A DNA stretch of 64,000 nt from Lysobacterales bacterium (lineage in GTDB: Bacteria > Pseudomonadota > Gammaproteobacteria > Xanthomonadales > Xanthomonadaceae), in NCBI GenBank assembly GCA_016718605.1, contig JADKCY010000002.1, positions 1,614,501 through 1,678,500 of the forward strand. The letters are read 5' to 3'. The notes below the pieces were generated by a model. It was not told the origin of the DNA. It did no database searches and worked only from the letters and a program-made list of their open reading frames with translations. Numbering within the stretch: the stretch's first letter is position 1; every line of letters begins with the position of its first letter. Of this stretch, positions 1 to 10,322 are shown in pieces. A program made the position numbers and the translations under genes.

Positions 1-414
1 CTCAACAACCTCGGGTTGGTGCTATCGCTGCAAGGGAAGCTCGATGAGGCAGGCCTGCATTACCGACGAGCGTTGGAGGCTGAGCGAACGCTGCTGGGAG
101 ATGACGCACTGGATGTGCTGATCCTCGCGCACAATTTTGCAGGGTTGCTGCGTGCGCAGGGAAAGCTTGACGAGGCCATCGCGATGGCGCGCGATACGGT
201 TGCTCGCGCCGAGCGCACGCTTTCGGCTGATCGCGCCGAACCGGCATTGTTTCGGGTCGGTCTGGCCCATTCACTACTGAAGCGCGGTGACCGTGCGGCG
301 GCGTTGGAACAGTACGGCTTTGCTCACCGGCGACTCAGTCGGGTTTACGGCGACGACAATCCGAAGGTGAAGCGCATTGAGGAGATGCGCGCGGAGGCGT
401 TGAAGACACCTTGA
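1..414 (+). CDS. Tetratricopeptide-repeat protein, C-terminal part (5' end outside window)
   Basis: The frame is open from the first base and ends with TGA at 412-414, so only about 137 C-terminal residues are visible. They form TPR-like helical pairs: LNNLGLVLSLQGKLDEAG and then AHNFAGLLRAQGKLDEAIA, of the kind in which each repeat carries a conserved small-residue/aromatic pattern. Such tails with a 'LLGDD' spacer are common at the end of long TPR proteins and of Ser/Thr kinase-TPR fusions, but no catalytic part is visible and the full function cannot be called. The stop lies just before the start of the prenyltransferase gene, so the two may be co-transcribed. Confidence 0.75.
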   Translation, partial: LNNLGLVLSLQGKLDEAGLHYRRALEAERTLLGDDALDVLILAHNFAGLLRAQGKLDEAIAMARDTVARAERTLSADRAEPALFRVGLAHSLLKRGDRAAALEQYGFAHRRLSRVYGDDNPKVKRIEEMRAEALKTP

Positions 415-419
415 CGCGC

Positions 420-1388
420 ATGCAGGTTAGTGTCCATCGTGACGGCATGCGCCAAGCCGAAGTCCTTACCCTGCCATCCGACTCCCCCTGGCCTCGCTGG
501 CAGGCATTGTGGGCTTTGACCCGGCCGGGCTTCTTGTCGGTGTCGATCAGTGCTGCGCTGGTCGGACTCGCGCAGCACGCAAGCCTGCAGACGCCACTGT
601 TGCTGAAGACCGCGCTGGTGCTTGTACTGGTGACGCTCGCCCATGCGGCGATCAATGCGTGGAACGATGTCCACGATGCGCGCAGCGGTGCCGATGCCAG
701 CAATCACGGACGCCTCGCACCCTTTTGCGGGGGCTCGCGCGCACTGCAGGAGGGTGGTCTGAACCTGAGTGACGCGCAACGACTGGTGTGGGTTTTGGTC
801 GCACTGGTGATTGCCGGCGGGCTAACGCTGACCGCGCTGTCGCAACGTGGCGTGTTGTGGGTGGGCTTATTGGGCCTTTTTCTGGGCTGGGCCTATTCCG
901 CACCGCCGCTGGCTTTGATGCGCCGTGGCTGGGGTGAGCTCACTGTGGCGCTTTGCTGGAGCTTGATTCCGATCGGCGCGCACTTGGCTCTGGGCGGCAC
1001 GCTCCACGTGCAACTTATGCTCATCGCACTTGGCCCGGCCGTGGGCGCCTGCAGTATTCTCGTCATCGCCAATGTGGCCGACCTGCAGGCCGATGCCGAC
1101 AACGGCAAACGTACCTTGGTTGTGAGGCTAGGCGCTGCGCGCGCCTTGCACGGATTCATCGTGTTGCAGGCCGGGTTGTGGGCACTGCTCGCCTTCGCGG
1201 TCTGGAATGCACACTGGCCGCAACTTTCCCTGCTCACCTTGCTTGCGCTGCCTTTGAGCCTGTATGCGATTCGTCTCGCTCGGCAGTCGCGCTACCAGCG
1301 CGTACCGCTCAAAGGTGCCATCGCGGCAGCGATCCAAACCAGTCTGATCTACAACTTGGCATTAGCCATCGGTTTGGGCTTGGGCTGA
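420..1388 (+). CDS. UbiA-family prenyltransferase
   Basis: A polytopic inner-membrane protein of about 322 residues that should transfer a prenyl chain to an aromatic or quinone-precursor ring. The first Asp-rich motif is NAWNDVHDARSGAD, followed by PFCGGSRALQEG, which resembles the PFTGGSR segment of MenA-like members. The second Asp-rich motif is NVADLQADADNGKRTL. About eight or nine hydrophobic helices follow the usual UbiA spacing. The start is uncertain: ATG at 420 is used here, a TTG at 411 overlaps the preceding stop, and another in-frame ATG lies at 447. None has a strong Shine-Dalgarno sequence. The substrate cannot be read from the sequence; a MenA-like or other lipoquinone/lipid role is inference. 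Confidence 0.82.
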   Translation: MQVSVHRDGMRQAEVLTLPSDSPWPRWQALWALTRPGFLSVSISAALVGLAQHASLQTPLLLKTALVLVLVTLAHAAINAWNDVHDARSGADASNHGRLAPFCGGSRALQEGGLNLSDAQRLVWVLVALVIAGGLTLTALSQRGVLWVGLLGLFLGWAYSAPPLALMRRGWGELTVALCWSLIPIGAHLALGGTLHVQLMLIALGPAVGACSILVIANVADLQADADNGKRTLVVRLGAARALHGFIVLQAGLWALLAFAVWNAHWPQLSLLTLLALPLSLYAIRLARQSRYQRVPLKGAIAAAIQTSLIYNLALAIGLGLG

Positions 1389-1425
1389 ACCGCGCGGCCG
1401 CGTGCGCATGGTTTAAAGCGCGCAC

Positions 1426-1450
1426 AAAAAAGCCCGCACACGGCGGGCTT
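1426..1450 (-). terminator. Rho-independent terminator of rpmB-rpmG
   Basis: On the minus strand the arms AAGCCCGC and GCGGGCTT enclose a 5-nt loop and are followed by a run of T (positions 1430-1426). It lies 23 bp after the rpmG stop and before the convergent prenyltransferase stop at 1388. This is a strong intrinsic terminator. Confidence 0.88.
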
Positions 1451-1472
1451 CGATTCTGCAGAAGGCAATCAA

Positions 1473-1637
1473 TTACTTGATCTTGCCTTCCTTGTACGGC
1501 ACATGCTTACGCACGACCGGATCGTACTTGTTCATTTCCATCTTGCCCGGAGTGTTTTTCTTGTTCTTGTCCGTGGTGTAGAAATGACCTGTGCCCGCAG
1601 TAGAGATCAGGCGGATTTTATCGCGCTTGGATGCCAT
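1473..1637 (-). CDS. rpmG: 50S ribosomal protein L33
   Basis: A 54-residue basic protein beginning MASKRDKIRLISTAGTGHFY and ending in YKEGKIK, the full length of bacterial L33. It is the non-zinc (C-minus) form: the CxxC pairs of zinc-binding L33 are absent. It follows rpmB by 12 bp with a good ribosome-binding site (GGAGAACC just upstream of ATG) and is followed by an intrinsic terminator, forming the standard rpmB-rpmG operon. The protein is part of the 50S subunit near the E site. Confidence 0.96.
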   Translation of the reverse strand: MASKRDKIRLISTAGTGHFYTTDKNKKNTPGKMEMNKYDPVVRKHVPYKEGKIK

Positions 1638-1649
1638 GGTCGGTTCTCC

Positions 1650-1886
1650 TTAGATCTTCTCGCCGCGTGCACGCAGCTCGGCAAGTACAGCTTCGATGCC
1701 GTTCTTGTCGATGGTGCGCAGGGCATGGGTGGATACGCGCAGCTTGACCCAGCGGTTCTCGCTCGGGACCCAGAAGCGGCGCTCGTGCAGGTTGGGCAAC
1801 CAGCGACGACGGGTTCGGTTGTTGGCATGCGAGACGTTGTTACCCGACTGCACTGCCTTTCCACTAACTTGGCAAACACGTGCCAT
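1650..1886 (-). CDS. rpmB: 50S ribosomal protein L28
   Basis: A 78-residue protein beginning MARVCQVSGKAVQSGNNVSH and containing the ANNRTRRRWLPNL segment typical of gammaproteobacterial L28. The ATG at 1886 is preceded by a GAGGT ribosome-binding site; the frame stays open upstream but those residues do not look like L28. It is the first gene of the rpmB-rpmG operon. The promoter must lie in the 230-bp gap to the divergent phosphopantetheinyl transferase gene. Confidence 0.96.
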   Translation of the reverse strand: MARVCQVSGKAVQSGNNVSHANNRTRRRWLPNLHERRFWVPSENRWVKLRVSTHALRTIDKNGIEAVLAELRARGEKI

Positions 1887-2116
1887 GACGCACCTCGTAG
1901 AAAGAGTCTTGCCTCCCTTGGCCAGGAAGACGGCGGCCCCGCAGTGCGCTGCACTGCATGCAAAAGGGTGAAACCGCTGTTCGGACGAAGCACACGTCGC
2001 ATTCGTGGACGCTTCGGACGGAGTATTGACACAGCGAGCCGCGCATTTTGCCGTCAATTCAGATGGTTGGCAAGAAAAACGTGCCCACGGCGCAACCTGG
2101 CTGCTACATTCAGGCC

Positions 2117-2821
2117 ATGCAGACGCTCATGTGCAACGAAATCCCGCCCCCGTTGGCCTCCGGCGAGGTGCACTTGTGGTGGTATCCAAGCCCCGCGGTA
2201 GCGCCGCGCACACGCCGTGTCTACATCGACGCGCTGCTGCGAATTTCTCTGGCGCGCTATGTGGGCACGACACCGCAATCGCTGCGGTTTGCCCGCGAAA
2301 CCCGCGGACGACCATGGCTGATTGATGCGGCAATGCCGCTCGACTTCAATCTCAGCGATACCGACGGTGGCACCATCATCGCAGTCGCGCGCGATCTGCG
2401 GATTGGCGTGGACATTGAACGACTGGATCGTCAGCCACGTGTCATGGCGTTAGCGCAACGCTACTTCCGTCCTGAAGAAACTGCCGGCCTGTCAGAATTG
2501 CCATCGGATCAGGCACAGCATGCCTTTCTGAATGCCTGGACCGCCAAGGAGTCCAGTTGCAAAGCGACCGGAACGGGCATTTACGGTTGGCTGGATCAAT
2601 GGGGTTTTGCACGGGATATCGGCGGAGCCGACCCACAAGTCACCTACGTTCCCGAGGCTGCAGCGCCCTTGACCGCTTGGCAGCATCGCCGTGTATCACC
2701 TGCCGACGGCTATACCGCAGTGATCGCAGTCAAGGGTGTGTTGGGCGACATCAAGCTGTTCGCCTCCGATGCAGCCCACGCGGTTGCCGCGTGGGCGCAT
2801 CGCCGAGGTCAGTCGGCGTAA
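2117..2821 (+). CDS. 4'-phosphopantetheinyl transferase, Sfp type
   Basis: Transfers the 4'-phosphopantetheine arm of CoA to a serine of carrier proteins. The two family motifs are present: GVDIERL (Mg-binding Asp and Glu near residues 99 and 101) and WTAKESSCKATG (Trp, Lys and Glu near residues 141-145). At about 234 residues it has the two-lobed Sfp length rather than the short AcpS length. The start is uncertain: ATG 2117 is chosen because the upstream codons (TTG 2048, ATG 2066) add residues that do not resemble the family. The 3' end overlaps the convergent TPR gene by 13 bp. No carrier-protein synthase is next to it, so the target is unknown. Confidence 0.86.
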   Translation: MQTLMCNEIPPPLASGEVHLWWYPSPAVAPRTRRVYIDALLRISLARYVGTTPQSLRFARETRGRPWLIDAAMPLDFNLSDTDGGTIIAVARDLRIGVDIERLDRQPRVMALAQRYFRPEETAGLSELPSDQAQHAFLNAWTAKESSCKATGTGIYGWLDQWGFARDIGGADPQVTYVPEAAAPLTAWQHRRVSPADGYTAVIAVKGVLGDIKLFASDAAHAVAAWAHRRGQSA

Positions 2822-4845
2822 CCAAGCCGCGCTGCGATTGGAGCCAGTACCGCGAACGGCTCTGCCAGTTCGTCCCGATAGGCGCGCCACTGACCGTTTG
2901 GCATGTGCTGCGCCAAGGCACCTGGCTGAACCGCCGAAAACTGGGTGGGCGCGGTCTCCAATGCCCAAAACCCTGCAGCCTCACGCAGCGCTGCCAGCGC
3001 GTCGGTCTGCAGTGCTTCTTCACGCAAAAAGTGGATTCGATCGGGGGCCTTCTGCGCTTCGTCAAGAATCAGCTCCAATCCTTCTGCCAGCCATTTCGCC
3101 GCCTGCAACAGGGGCATCACCGCATAGCGCTGCGCGCTGCCAAAGGCGAGCCAGTTCAGCAACAGGTCGCGTGGATCGCCCAGCGCGACGACGATTCGCG
3201 CATGCGGCAGCGCACTGATGATCTCGGCGTCGATATGTGGCAACGCATCGATGATCTGCGCCTCGGTCTGGCCACGTTTTGCCAGTTCCGCACGCCACAC
3301 CGCATCCGCGCCTTGCTCGCCATGGTGCTGATCTTTGGGGCGAAGCGGTCCCAACCCATCATTCCGGGCATTGACGCCAAATCGATCAATGACGACCGGC
3401 GCGGATTCCGCCAGCGCGGAGCAAATCGCATCGCCCCGCACACCAGGGAACAGGCACAGCAAGCGTGGAACGCTGACCTCTTCAGGCGCGAGAACCAGCG
3501 GACCGGCGGGCAGGAAGGCAGGCAGAGGCAGGCCCGCAACGGTCTGCGCCCACGCTTCAGTCCAATGTACGACAGCCTCGGCCGTGGCCTGTCGCAGCGA
3601 TGCACCGAGGCCCATCAAGCCCAGCAGTGTTCGGCGCAGAATCGGATCCTGACTGCGTTCAAGAAGACCCGCCAGACGTTGTTCACCGAGCGCTGGATCA
3701 CGGCGCAATTCGGCGCGCGCTTTCACCAATGCTGCACCGACACGCGTCGCATCTTTGGCCAACACGTCATCGGCCAGCACTTCGGCCTCGGCACCGCGCG
3801 CCTCCAGATCCGCTCGCTGCGCAGCCGCTTCAACCGCCACAAGGCTGTTGGGTAGGGCTTCCTGCCAAGCTTTCAGGATGGCCGGCCCAATCGGGTTCAT
3901 CGCGTCCAGACGGTAGCGCGCATCCCAAAGCAGATCCTCGCCGCGATGCTGCCCGATCAGACTGTCAAGAAATGCCCGCGCTTCATCGGCGGCATCGCGC
4001 GCTGCCCACATTTCATGCAGAACGCGCAACACATCCGCTTGTCGCGGGTACAGGCTCAGGCTGCGATGAAACGCGCCAATGGCGGCACCTACGTCGCGAC
4101 GGCCGAGTTGCAGTTGTCCCAATGCGCGCCAGCCACCGGCATCATTGGGGTGCTGTTCGAGCAAAGTCTTGAACTCATCGCGCGCCTCGTCGAGTCGCCC
4201 TTCTTTGGCCAGCAGATTGATCAACTGGCGGCGCGTGCTGGCAGCATCCGGACGCAACCGGATCGCGTTGCGCAGTGCGTCTTCGGCCAATGCGGGCATG
4301 CCGCGTTGTTCGTAGGCCATGGCCAGACTGACCTGCACCATGGGTTCGTTGGGCAGCAGCTTGGCTGCGGCATTGAAGTAGTTCAGAGCGATGTCGGGCT
4401 CCTGCTTTGCCAAACGCAGCTGGCCTTCCAAAAGCAGGGTTTCCGGTCGCTCAGCGCCAACTCGGCGCGCGAACTTCAGATGCGTCTCAGCAGCGTCGAG
4501 CTTGCCTTCACTCAGTTCGATCCGCGCCAATCCGAGATAGGCCGACAAGTTGTTCGGATCCTGCTGAATCGCCTTCTGCAGATCTGCGCGCGCGGCGGGA
4601 ACTTCAGAACTTGCCAAGGCAAATTGCGCCCGCGTCACATGAAACGCCGAACGCTCCGGTGCCAACATCAGTGCTTGTTCCAGCGCGCTCTGCGCGTCCT
4701 GTACACGACGCTGCTGCATGAGCGCCAGCGCCAACAGATGATGCAAGTCTGGATTGCTCGGCAAGGCAGCGAGCCCTTCGCGGGCGGCACGTTCAGCGGC
4801 AGCGGCGTCGCCACGACGCAGGGCCTGATGGATGACATCCAGCAT
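2809..4845 (-). CDS. TPR protein with sulfotransferase-like C-terminal region
   Basis: About 678 residues from ATG 4845, which has AAAGG upstream; an in-frame start at 4893 would add 16 unlikely residues. Residues 1-300 are a regular array of TPR units, for example NLSAYLGLARIELSEGKLDAA and PMVQVSLAMAYEQRGMPALA. After a helical middle, the last 230 residues contain LLCLFPGVRGDAICSALAES and then ARIVVALGDPRDLLLNWL. This pairing resembles the PAPS-binding loop and the RDPR motif of sulfotransferases in TPR-sulfotransferase fusions. The usual 5'-phosphosulfate loop is poorly kept, so catalytic activity is doubtful. It probably starts its own transcript and overlaps the convergent phosphopantetheinyl transferase gene end. 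Confidence 0.75.
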   Translation of the reverse strand: MLDVIHQALRRGDAAAAERAAREGLAALPSNPDLHHLLALALMQQRRVQDAQSALEQALMLAPERSAFHVTRAQFALASSEVPAARADLQKAIQQDPNNLSAYLGLARIELSEGKLDAAETHLKFARRVGAERPETLLLEGQLRLAKQEPDIALNYFNAAAKLLPNEPMVQVSLAMAYEQRGMPALAEDALRNAIRLRPDAASTRRQLINLLAKEGRLDEARDEFKTLLEQHPNDAGGWRALGQLQLGRRDVGAAIGAFHRSLSLYPRQADVLRVLHEMWAARDAADEARAFLDSLIGQHRGEDLLWDARYRLDAMNPIGPAILKAWQEALPNSLVAVEAAAQRADLEARGAEAEVLADDVLAKDATRVGAALVKARAELRRDPALGEQRLAGLLERSQDPILRRTLLGLMGLGASLRQATAEAVVHWTEAWAQTVAGLPLPAFLPAGPLVLAPEEVSVPRLLCLFPGVRGDAICSALAESAPVVIDRFGVNARNDGLGPLRPKDQHHGEQGADAVWRAELAKRGQTEAQIIDALPHIDAEIISALPHARIVVALGDPRDLLLNWLAFGSAQRYAVMPLLQAAKWLAEGLELILDEAQKAPDRIHFLREEALQTDALAALREAAGFWALETAPTQFSAVQPGALAQHMPNGQWRAYRDELAEPFAVLAPIAARLGYAD

Positions 4846-4900
4846 GATTCGACCTTTGTTTTTGGCGCACACCCGCAGGAACGCGGGCGGCAAGGGGCGC

Positions 4901-5932
4901 CTAGTCTAACTGCTGCGGCGATACCGACCTATTTTCTCCACTGCTCAGACAGGCCTGCAGCAAACGGTGCGCGACATACTCTTCGGCGAAACCGCGCAAA
5001 TGCCACCCGTCCAGAAATCCGCAATGACCACCATGCGTCGCAACATCGAGCGTCACTTGCGGCGGCAGTTGCAACGCGTGAAAGTCGGCAAGTGGAATCA
5101 CCGGATCATCAGCTGCCGTCAGGATGTGGGCCCCGATGGGCATGGCGGCCAGTCGGTCACCGGCAATGGAGTAACTTTCCAGATAATTTTCCAGCGTTCC
5201 CAAGGCAGTGTGGCGCTCCACCAGCACGCGGGTCAATTCGCGAATACCGCCAGTCAGTTCCTGCGTGGTGAATCGAAAGCTCTCTGGATACAGCGCTTGT
5301 TTGCGTCGCAGCGACTGTGTCCATTTGCGCATGAAGTAGTACTCGTAGAACCACGGCGAATCCTCGATGGCCTGCAGTCCCGCGGGTGGGCTCACCACCG
5401 GGCAAATAGCGATGGCATGCCCCAGCGGCAAGCTCGCTGTTCGGGTCTGCAAGGCCACTCGCAAGGCAAAATTGCCACCCAACGAATATCCCACGATGCC
5501 CATCCATGGCGGGGTGAAGCGCTGGGCGACATCCGCAACGGCATCGACAACCTCGCTCAATTTGTTCGAACTGAAAAGGTCCGGGTTGAGATGGTGAGTA
5601 TCGCCATGGTCGCGAAAATTGAGCCGAAACACATCGAAGCCGGTTTGCAGCAATCGTGCGGCGGTATGCAGCACATAGTTGGAGCGCGCACTGCCTTCCC
5701 AACCGTGCAGCAATACCACCAGGCCGTTTGCGACGGCTTGCATGGACTGACGAGTGAGAAAGCCCTGCAGTATCACCCCATCGCTGCACTGCAGCAGATG
5801 TGATTCAGCACTCGCTTCAACCGCTTGGCGTCGCTTTCTAGCCAGCAAGCGGCGCAGCCCACTGGAAGAAAGCACCGACTGCACATGTGGATTGCGCAAC
5901 CAGCGGGGTGGGCGGTAGTCACGTGGGTCCAT
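4901..5932 (-). CDS. YheT-family alpha/beta hydrolase
   Basis: A 343-residue cytosolic hydrolase of the YheT/ABHD1-3 group. It begins with the family's PRWLRNPHVQSVLSS segment and has the oxyanion-region motif LLHGWEGS. The nucleophile elbow is GYSLGGN, the acid is in TAADDPVIP, and the catalytic His is in HGGHCGFLDG. All three triad residues are visible. It is translationally coupled to the acyltransferase upstream (its ATG shares one base with that stop), which suggests a shared role in lipid or ester metabolism; the natural substrate of this family is poorly defined. Length is normal. Confidence 0.88.
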   Translation of the reverse strand: MDPRDYRPPRWLRNPHVQSVLSSSGLRRLLARKRRQAVEASAESHLLQCSDGVILQGFLTRQSMQAVANGLVVLLHGWEGSARSNYVLHTAARLLQTGFDVFRLNFRDHGDTHHLNPDLFSSNKLSEVVDAVADVAQRFTPPWMGIVGYSLGGNFALRVALQTRTASLPLGHAIAICPVVSPPAGLQAIEDSPWFYEYYFMRKWTQSLRRKQALYPESFRFTTQELTGGIRELTRVLVERHTALGTLENYLESYSIAGDRLAAMPIGAHILTAADDPVIPLADFHALQLPPQVTLDVATHGGHCGFLDGWHLRGFAEEYVAHRLLQACLSSGENRSVSPQQLD

Positions 5933-6732
5933 CAGGGCTGCATGACGCCCAGAATGGCCGTGCGGGCGGCTTCCGCCAGCTTACGCCGCCCTTCTTCCAA
6001 TGCCTCGATCGGCGGCAAAAAGTGGACCTCGGCCACGCGTGAAGGATCACCGAGCAGACGCAGGAAGTTCGCCACGAAACTCTCGCCCTGACCAAACGCC
6101 ACATGCATCTGTGCATTACCGCCAGCGCCATAGCGCAGAGCGACGGCTTGCACGGGAACCACCGCCGTTACCGCCGGCTGAAAGATCCTTGCATGAAACG
6201 TGCGGACGGTTTGCCCATCAGTGGTACCGCCCTCGGGAAACACACCCACCGGCAAACCGGCCTGCAGTCGCTCCACCATCTGGTGCATAACCCCATGCAA
6301 GGACTCATTGTTACCACGCTGGTGATAAATTGTTCCGCCACGGCGTGCCAACCATCCGATCAGCGGCCAACGGCTGATTTCGCTCTTGGCGACAAAGCCC
6401 ACCGCGCATTGGCTGTGTACCAGCACGATGTCGATCCAGGACACATGGTTGGCCACCATCAAGGCACCGCCGGATACCGGCTGACCGATACGTCGAACGC
6501 GAAACCCGAAGATCCACATCAAGCCCAGCGACCACGACCGTATGGCCAGATGATCGAGCCGTTCACCCTTCCATCGCAGTCTTTCGCTCAGGGGATTGAT
6601 CAACAGCAGCGTGATCGGCAGCCCCACCAACAAATGCAGCAGCAGGCCAGGCGTGCGCAAGGCGTAGCGGAAAGGACGTAACACATCAGGTCGCTGCGCG
6701 TCAGCGTTGATCGTCTCGGGGGACATAGCCAT
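5932..6732 (-). CDS. Lysophospholipid acyltransferase (PlsC-like)
   Basis: About 266 residues with one N-terminal membrane segment (LLLHLLVGLPITLLLI). The acyltransferase motif I is NHVSWID, the catalytic His/Asp pair, and motif III is FPEGGTTDG. The family acylates lysophosphatidic acid or related lysolipids using acyl-ACP or acyl-CoA at the inner membrane. ATG 6732 is chosen because AAGG sits about 8 bp upstream; a second ATG two codons on is possible. It overlaps the YheT-type hydrolase gene by one base. Whether it is the main PlsC or an accessory enzyme such as an ornithine-lipid acyltransferase cannot be decided here. Confidence 0.86.
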   Translation of the reverse strand: MAMSPETINADAQRPDVLRPFRYALRTPGLLLHLLVGLPITLLLINPLSERLRWKGERLDHLAIRSWSLGLMWIFGFRVRRIGQPVSGGALMVANHVSWIDIVLVHSQCAVGFVAKSEISRWPLIGWLARRGGTIYHQRGNNESLHGVMHQMVERLQAGLPVGVFPEGGTTDGQTVRTFHARIFQPAVTAVVPVQAVALRYGAGGNAQMHVAFGQGESFVANFLRLLGDPSRVAEVHFLPPIEALEEGRRKLAEAARTAILGVMQP

Positions 6733-6791
6733 TCACACACCTTACCGAAGCATCCCGAATGCGACCAGCGGCACGGCGGACCAAAGCCGAT

Positions 6792-7241
6792 TTACTCACT
6801 GGCGATGCCAGCCTTGCCATGCGGCACCACTGCCATCGTCAGTCGCGAGATGCACGTCAGTCGGCCACGTTCGTCTTCGATGCGAATTTCCCAGACCTGC
6901 GTGCTTCTGCCAACGTGGATGGGCCTTGCGGTACCGACGACCCATCCCGAAGTCACCGCACGCAGGTGATTGGCATTGATCTCCAACCCCACCGCCATGG
7001 CATGCTCGGGATCAATGCACAACGCCGCCCCCATGCTGCCGAGTGTTTCCGCCAGGGCGACCGAAGCGCCCCCATGTAGCAGACCAAACGGTTGATGGGT
7101 ACGTTGATCCACCGGCATGCGACCACGAATGAGATCCGCGCCAACCTCAAGGATCTCAATACCCAAGTGTTCCACCAACGTGCCACGCGAGCCCTCGTTG
7201 AGGGCTGCTGGCGATGTCGGACGAAGCGTTAGCCGACTCAC
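6792..7241 (-). CDS. PaaI/YbdB-type hotdog thioesterase
   Basis: A 149-residue single hotdog-fold protein. The family signature is visible: LGIEILEVGADLIRGRMPVD, then HQPFGLLHGGASVALAETLGS with the Gly-Gly and catalytic Glu of acyl-CoA/aryl-CoA thioesterases (YbdB, MenI and PaaI group). The GTG start at 7241 sits two bases after the stop of the DUF1232 gene and yields the normal family length; the TTG further up would extend into that gene. The two genes look translationally coupled. The substrate (for example DHNA-CoA or another acyl-CoA) is not decidable. Confidence 0.85.
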   Translation of the reverse strand: MSRLTLRPTSPAALNEGSRGTLVEHLGIEILEVGADLIRGRMPVDQRTHQPFGLLHGGASVALAETLGSMGAALCIDPEHAMAVGLEINANHLRAVTSGWVVGTARPIHVGRSTQVWEIRIEDERGRLTCISRLTMAVVPHGKAGIASE

Positions 7242-7243
7242 AA

Positions 7244-7852
7244 TCAACTCACACCAAAAATACCGGGCCGCCAACTGCGCGTATAGCCTTCGCGTGCGTA
7301 GCCGCTGCTGCGGCCATAGCCAGTGCCGAAATCGCGCTCGCGACGGTGGTGCATGCGCTCGATCAACTCTTCGCGACGCGAGTCAAGAAACGCTTCGCGA
7401 CCCAGGCTGGCGGGATCAACACCGCGGAGTTTGGCCTCGCGTGCTCGGAAGTCGCAGAAATCCTCATACGCTTCCAGTTCATTGTGCAGCTCACGCAGAC
7501 ACAACTCGATCATGATGGCATCGTCGAGATAACCCAGCACCGGCACGTGATCGGGAATGATGTCCTTGGGGTCGACAAAGTACAGCAGCGCCGAAACGAC
7601 CCGTTGGCGATCTTCTGCCGGCAATGCAAAGCCAGGGTCTCGCAGCATTGCGATCAGTGAGTCCAGGCCAAGCAAACGGCCGCGCACAAAATCCGGCAGC
7701 GTGTTGGCCTTGGCTTCCGACAGCAGTTTGACCGCTGCCGCGACCACATCGTCGGGCGACTTCCCCGCAGCGGCAGCTTCAGCCGCCTTCTGTGCTGTTT
7801 TGAAGTGCTCGAGATCGCTGTCGCTCAAATCGATGGTGATACTGATGGACAT
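7244..7852 (-). CDS. DUF1232 (YkvA-like) protein
   Basis: About 202 residues from ATG 7852 with an AGGAAT ribosome-binding site; further upstream starts give unlike sequence. The DUF1232 core is VVSALLYFVDPKDIIPDHVP followed by GYLDDAIMIELCLREL near the middle. This is a short amphipathic/hydrophobic hairpin found in otherwise unrelated bacterial proteins. The N-terminus has a coiled, Ala-rich helix and the C-terminus an Arg/Gly/Tyr-rich tail. No biochemical function is established for the domain. It is coupled to the downstream thioesterase gene. Confidence 0.8.
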   Translation of the reverse strand: MSISITIDLSDSDLEHFKTAQKAAEAAAAGKSPDDVVAAAVKLLSEAKANTLPDFVRGRLLGLDSLIAMLRDPGFALPAEDRQRVVSALLYFVDPKDIIPDHVPVLGYLDDAIMIELCLRELHNELEAYEDFCDFRAREAKLRGVDPASLGREAFLDSRREELIERMHHRRERDFGTGYGRSSGYAREGYTRSWRPGIFGVS

Positions 7853-8013
7853 ACCGGATTCCTGCGCTATCGGTGTGGACGTGTAAGTGACTTGTCTGCA
7901 GCCAGACGAAAGTCTCGCCAGCCTAGCCAGCACGCCGCGAGTGGTCAATCGCATTTGGTCGTGCCAAGCGTCCGTTGGCTGCAAATTGTGGTTCAACATG
8001 CTCCAATAGTCCC

Positions 8014-8095
8014 ATGAAGCGGGGGTGCCGACGGTTTGTCGGCTGAGAGAGTCCCTTTGAACCTGATCCGGTTGATACCGGCGTAGGGAGCTTTG
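8014..8095 (+). promoter_or_regulatory. TPP riboswitch (Thi-box) of thiC
   Basis: The conserved TPP aptamer elements occur in order: GGGGGTGCC, GCTGAGAGAG, CCCTTTGAACCTGATC and GATACCGGCGTAGGGA. They end about 85 bp before the thiC ATG. Thiamine diphosphate binding should repress thiC. No clear U-run terminator follows the aptamer, so control of translation start is more likely than transcription termination, as in many gammaproteobacteria. Confidence 0.95.
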
Positions 8096-8177
8096 CTGCA
8101 GCGGTGCCGCGAGCCATTCGCCGCATGCCGCGCTCGCTTCGTGATCCCTCGACCCGCGAAATCACTGCGAGAACGCC

Positions 8178-10076
<1,899 letters not shown>

Positions 10077-10132
10077 CCACGCGGTCGACATTCACGACAT
10101 GGCATTCACCTCCGCCTTGCGATCTTGCAGCG

Positions 10133-10321
10133 ATGTCTCCCAGTAAGCGTTCTGTCACTCGTCCGGAAAAGCGCTGCCCGATCTGCCAGCGTCCATTCCA
10201 ATGGCGCAAGCGCTGGATGAGGGATTGGGCGCGGGTCGTCTATTGCTCGGATGCCTGCCGCAAAGGCACGCCACGCGGGCGTGCCGTCGGATCCAGGCTC
10301 GGTGCGAAAACGCCGTGCTGA
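10133..10321 (+). CDS. DUF2256 zinc-ribbon protein
   Basis: A 62-residue basic protein. The core is KRCPICQRPFQWRKRW and, after a short spacer, VVYCSDACRK, matching the CxxC...CxxxC pattern and the FxWRKKW motif of DUF2256, a small uncharacterised zinc-binding family. In many bacteria the gene sits next to photolyase/cryptochrome-like genes; here it follows thiC by 57 bp, so that association is not seen. The start ATG 10133 is chosen over a GTG at 10073 that overlaps the thiC stop. It ends one base before the convergent amidohydrolase stop. Confidence 0.8.
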   Translation: MSPSKRSVTRPEKRCPICQRPFQWRKRWMRDWARVVYCSDACRKGTPRGRAVGSRLGAKTPC

Positions 10322-10322
10322 G

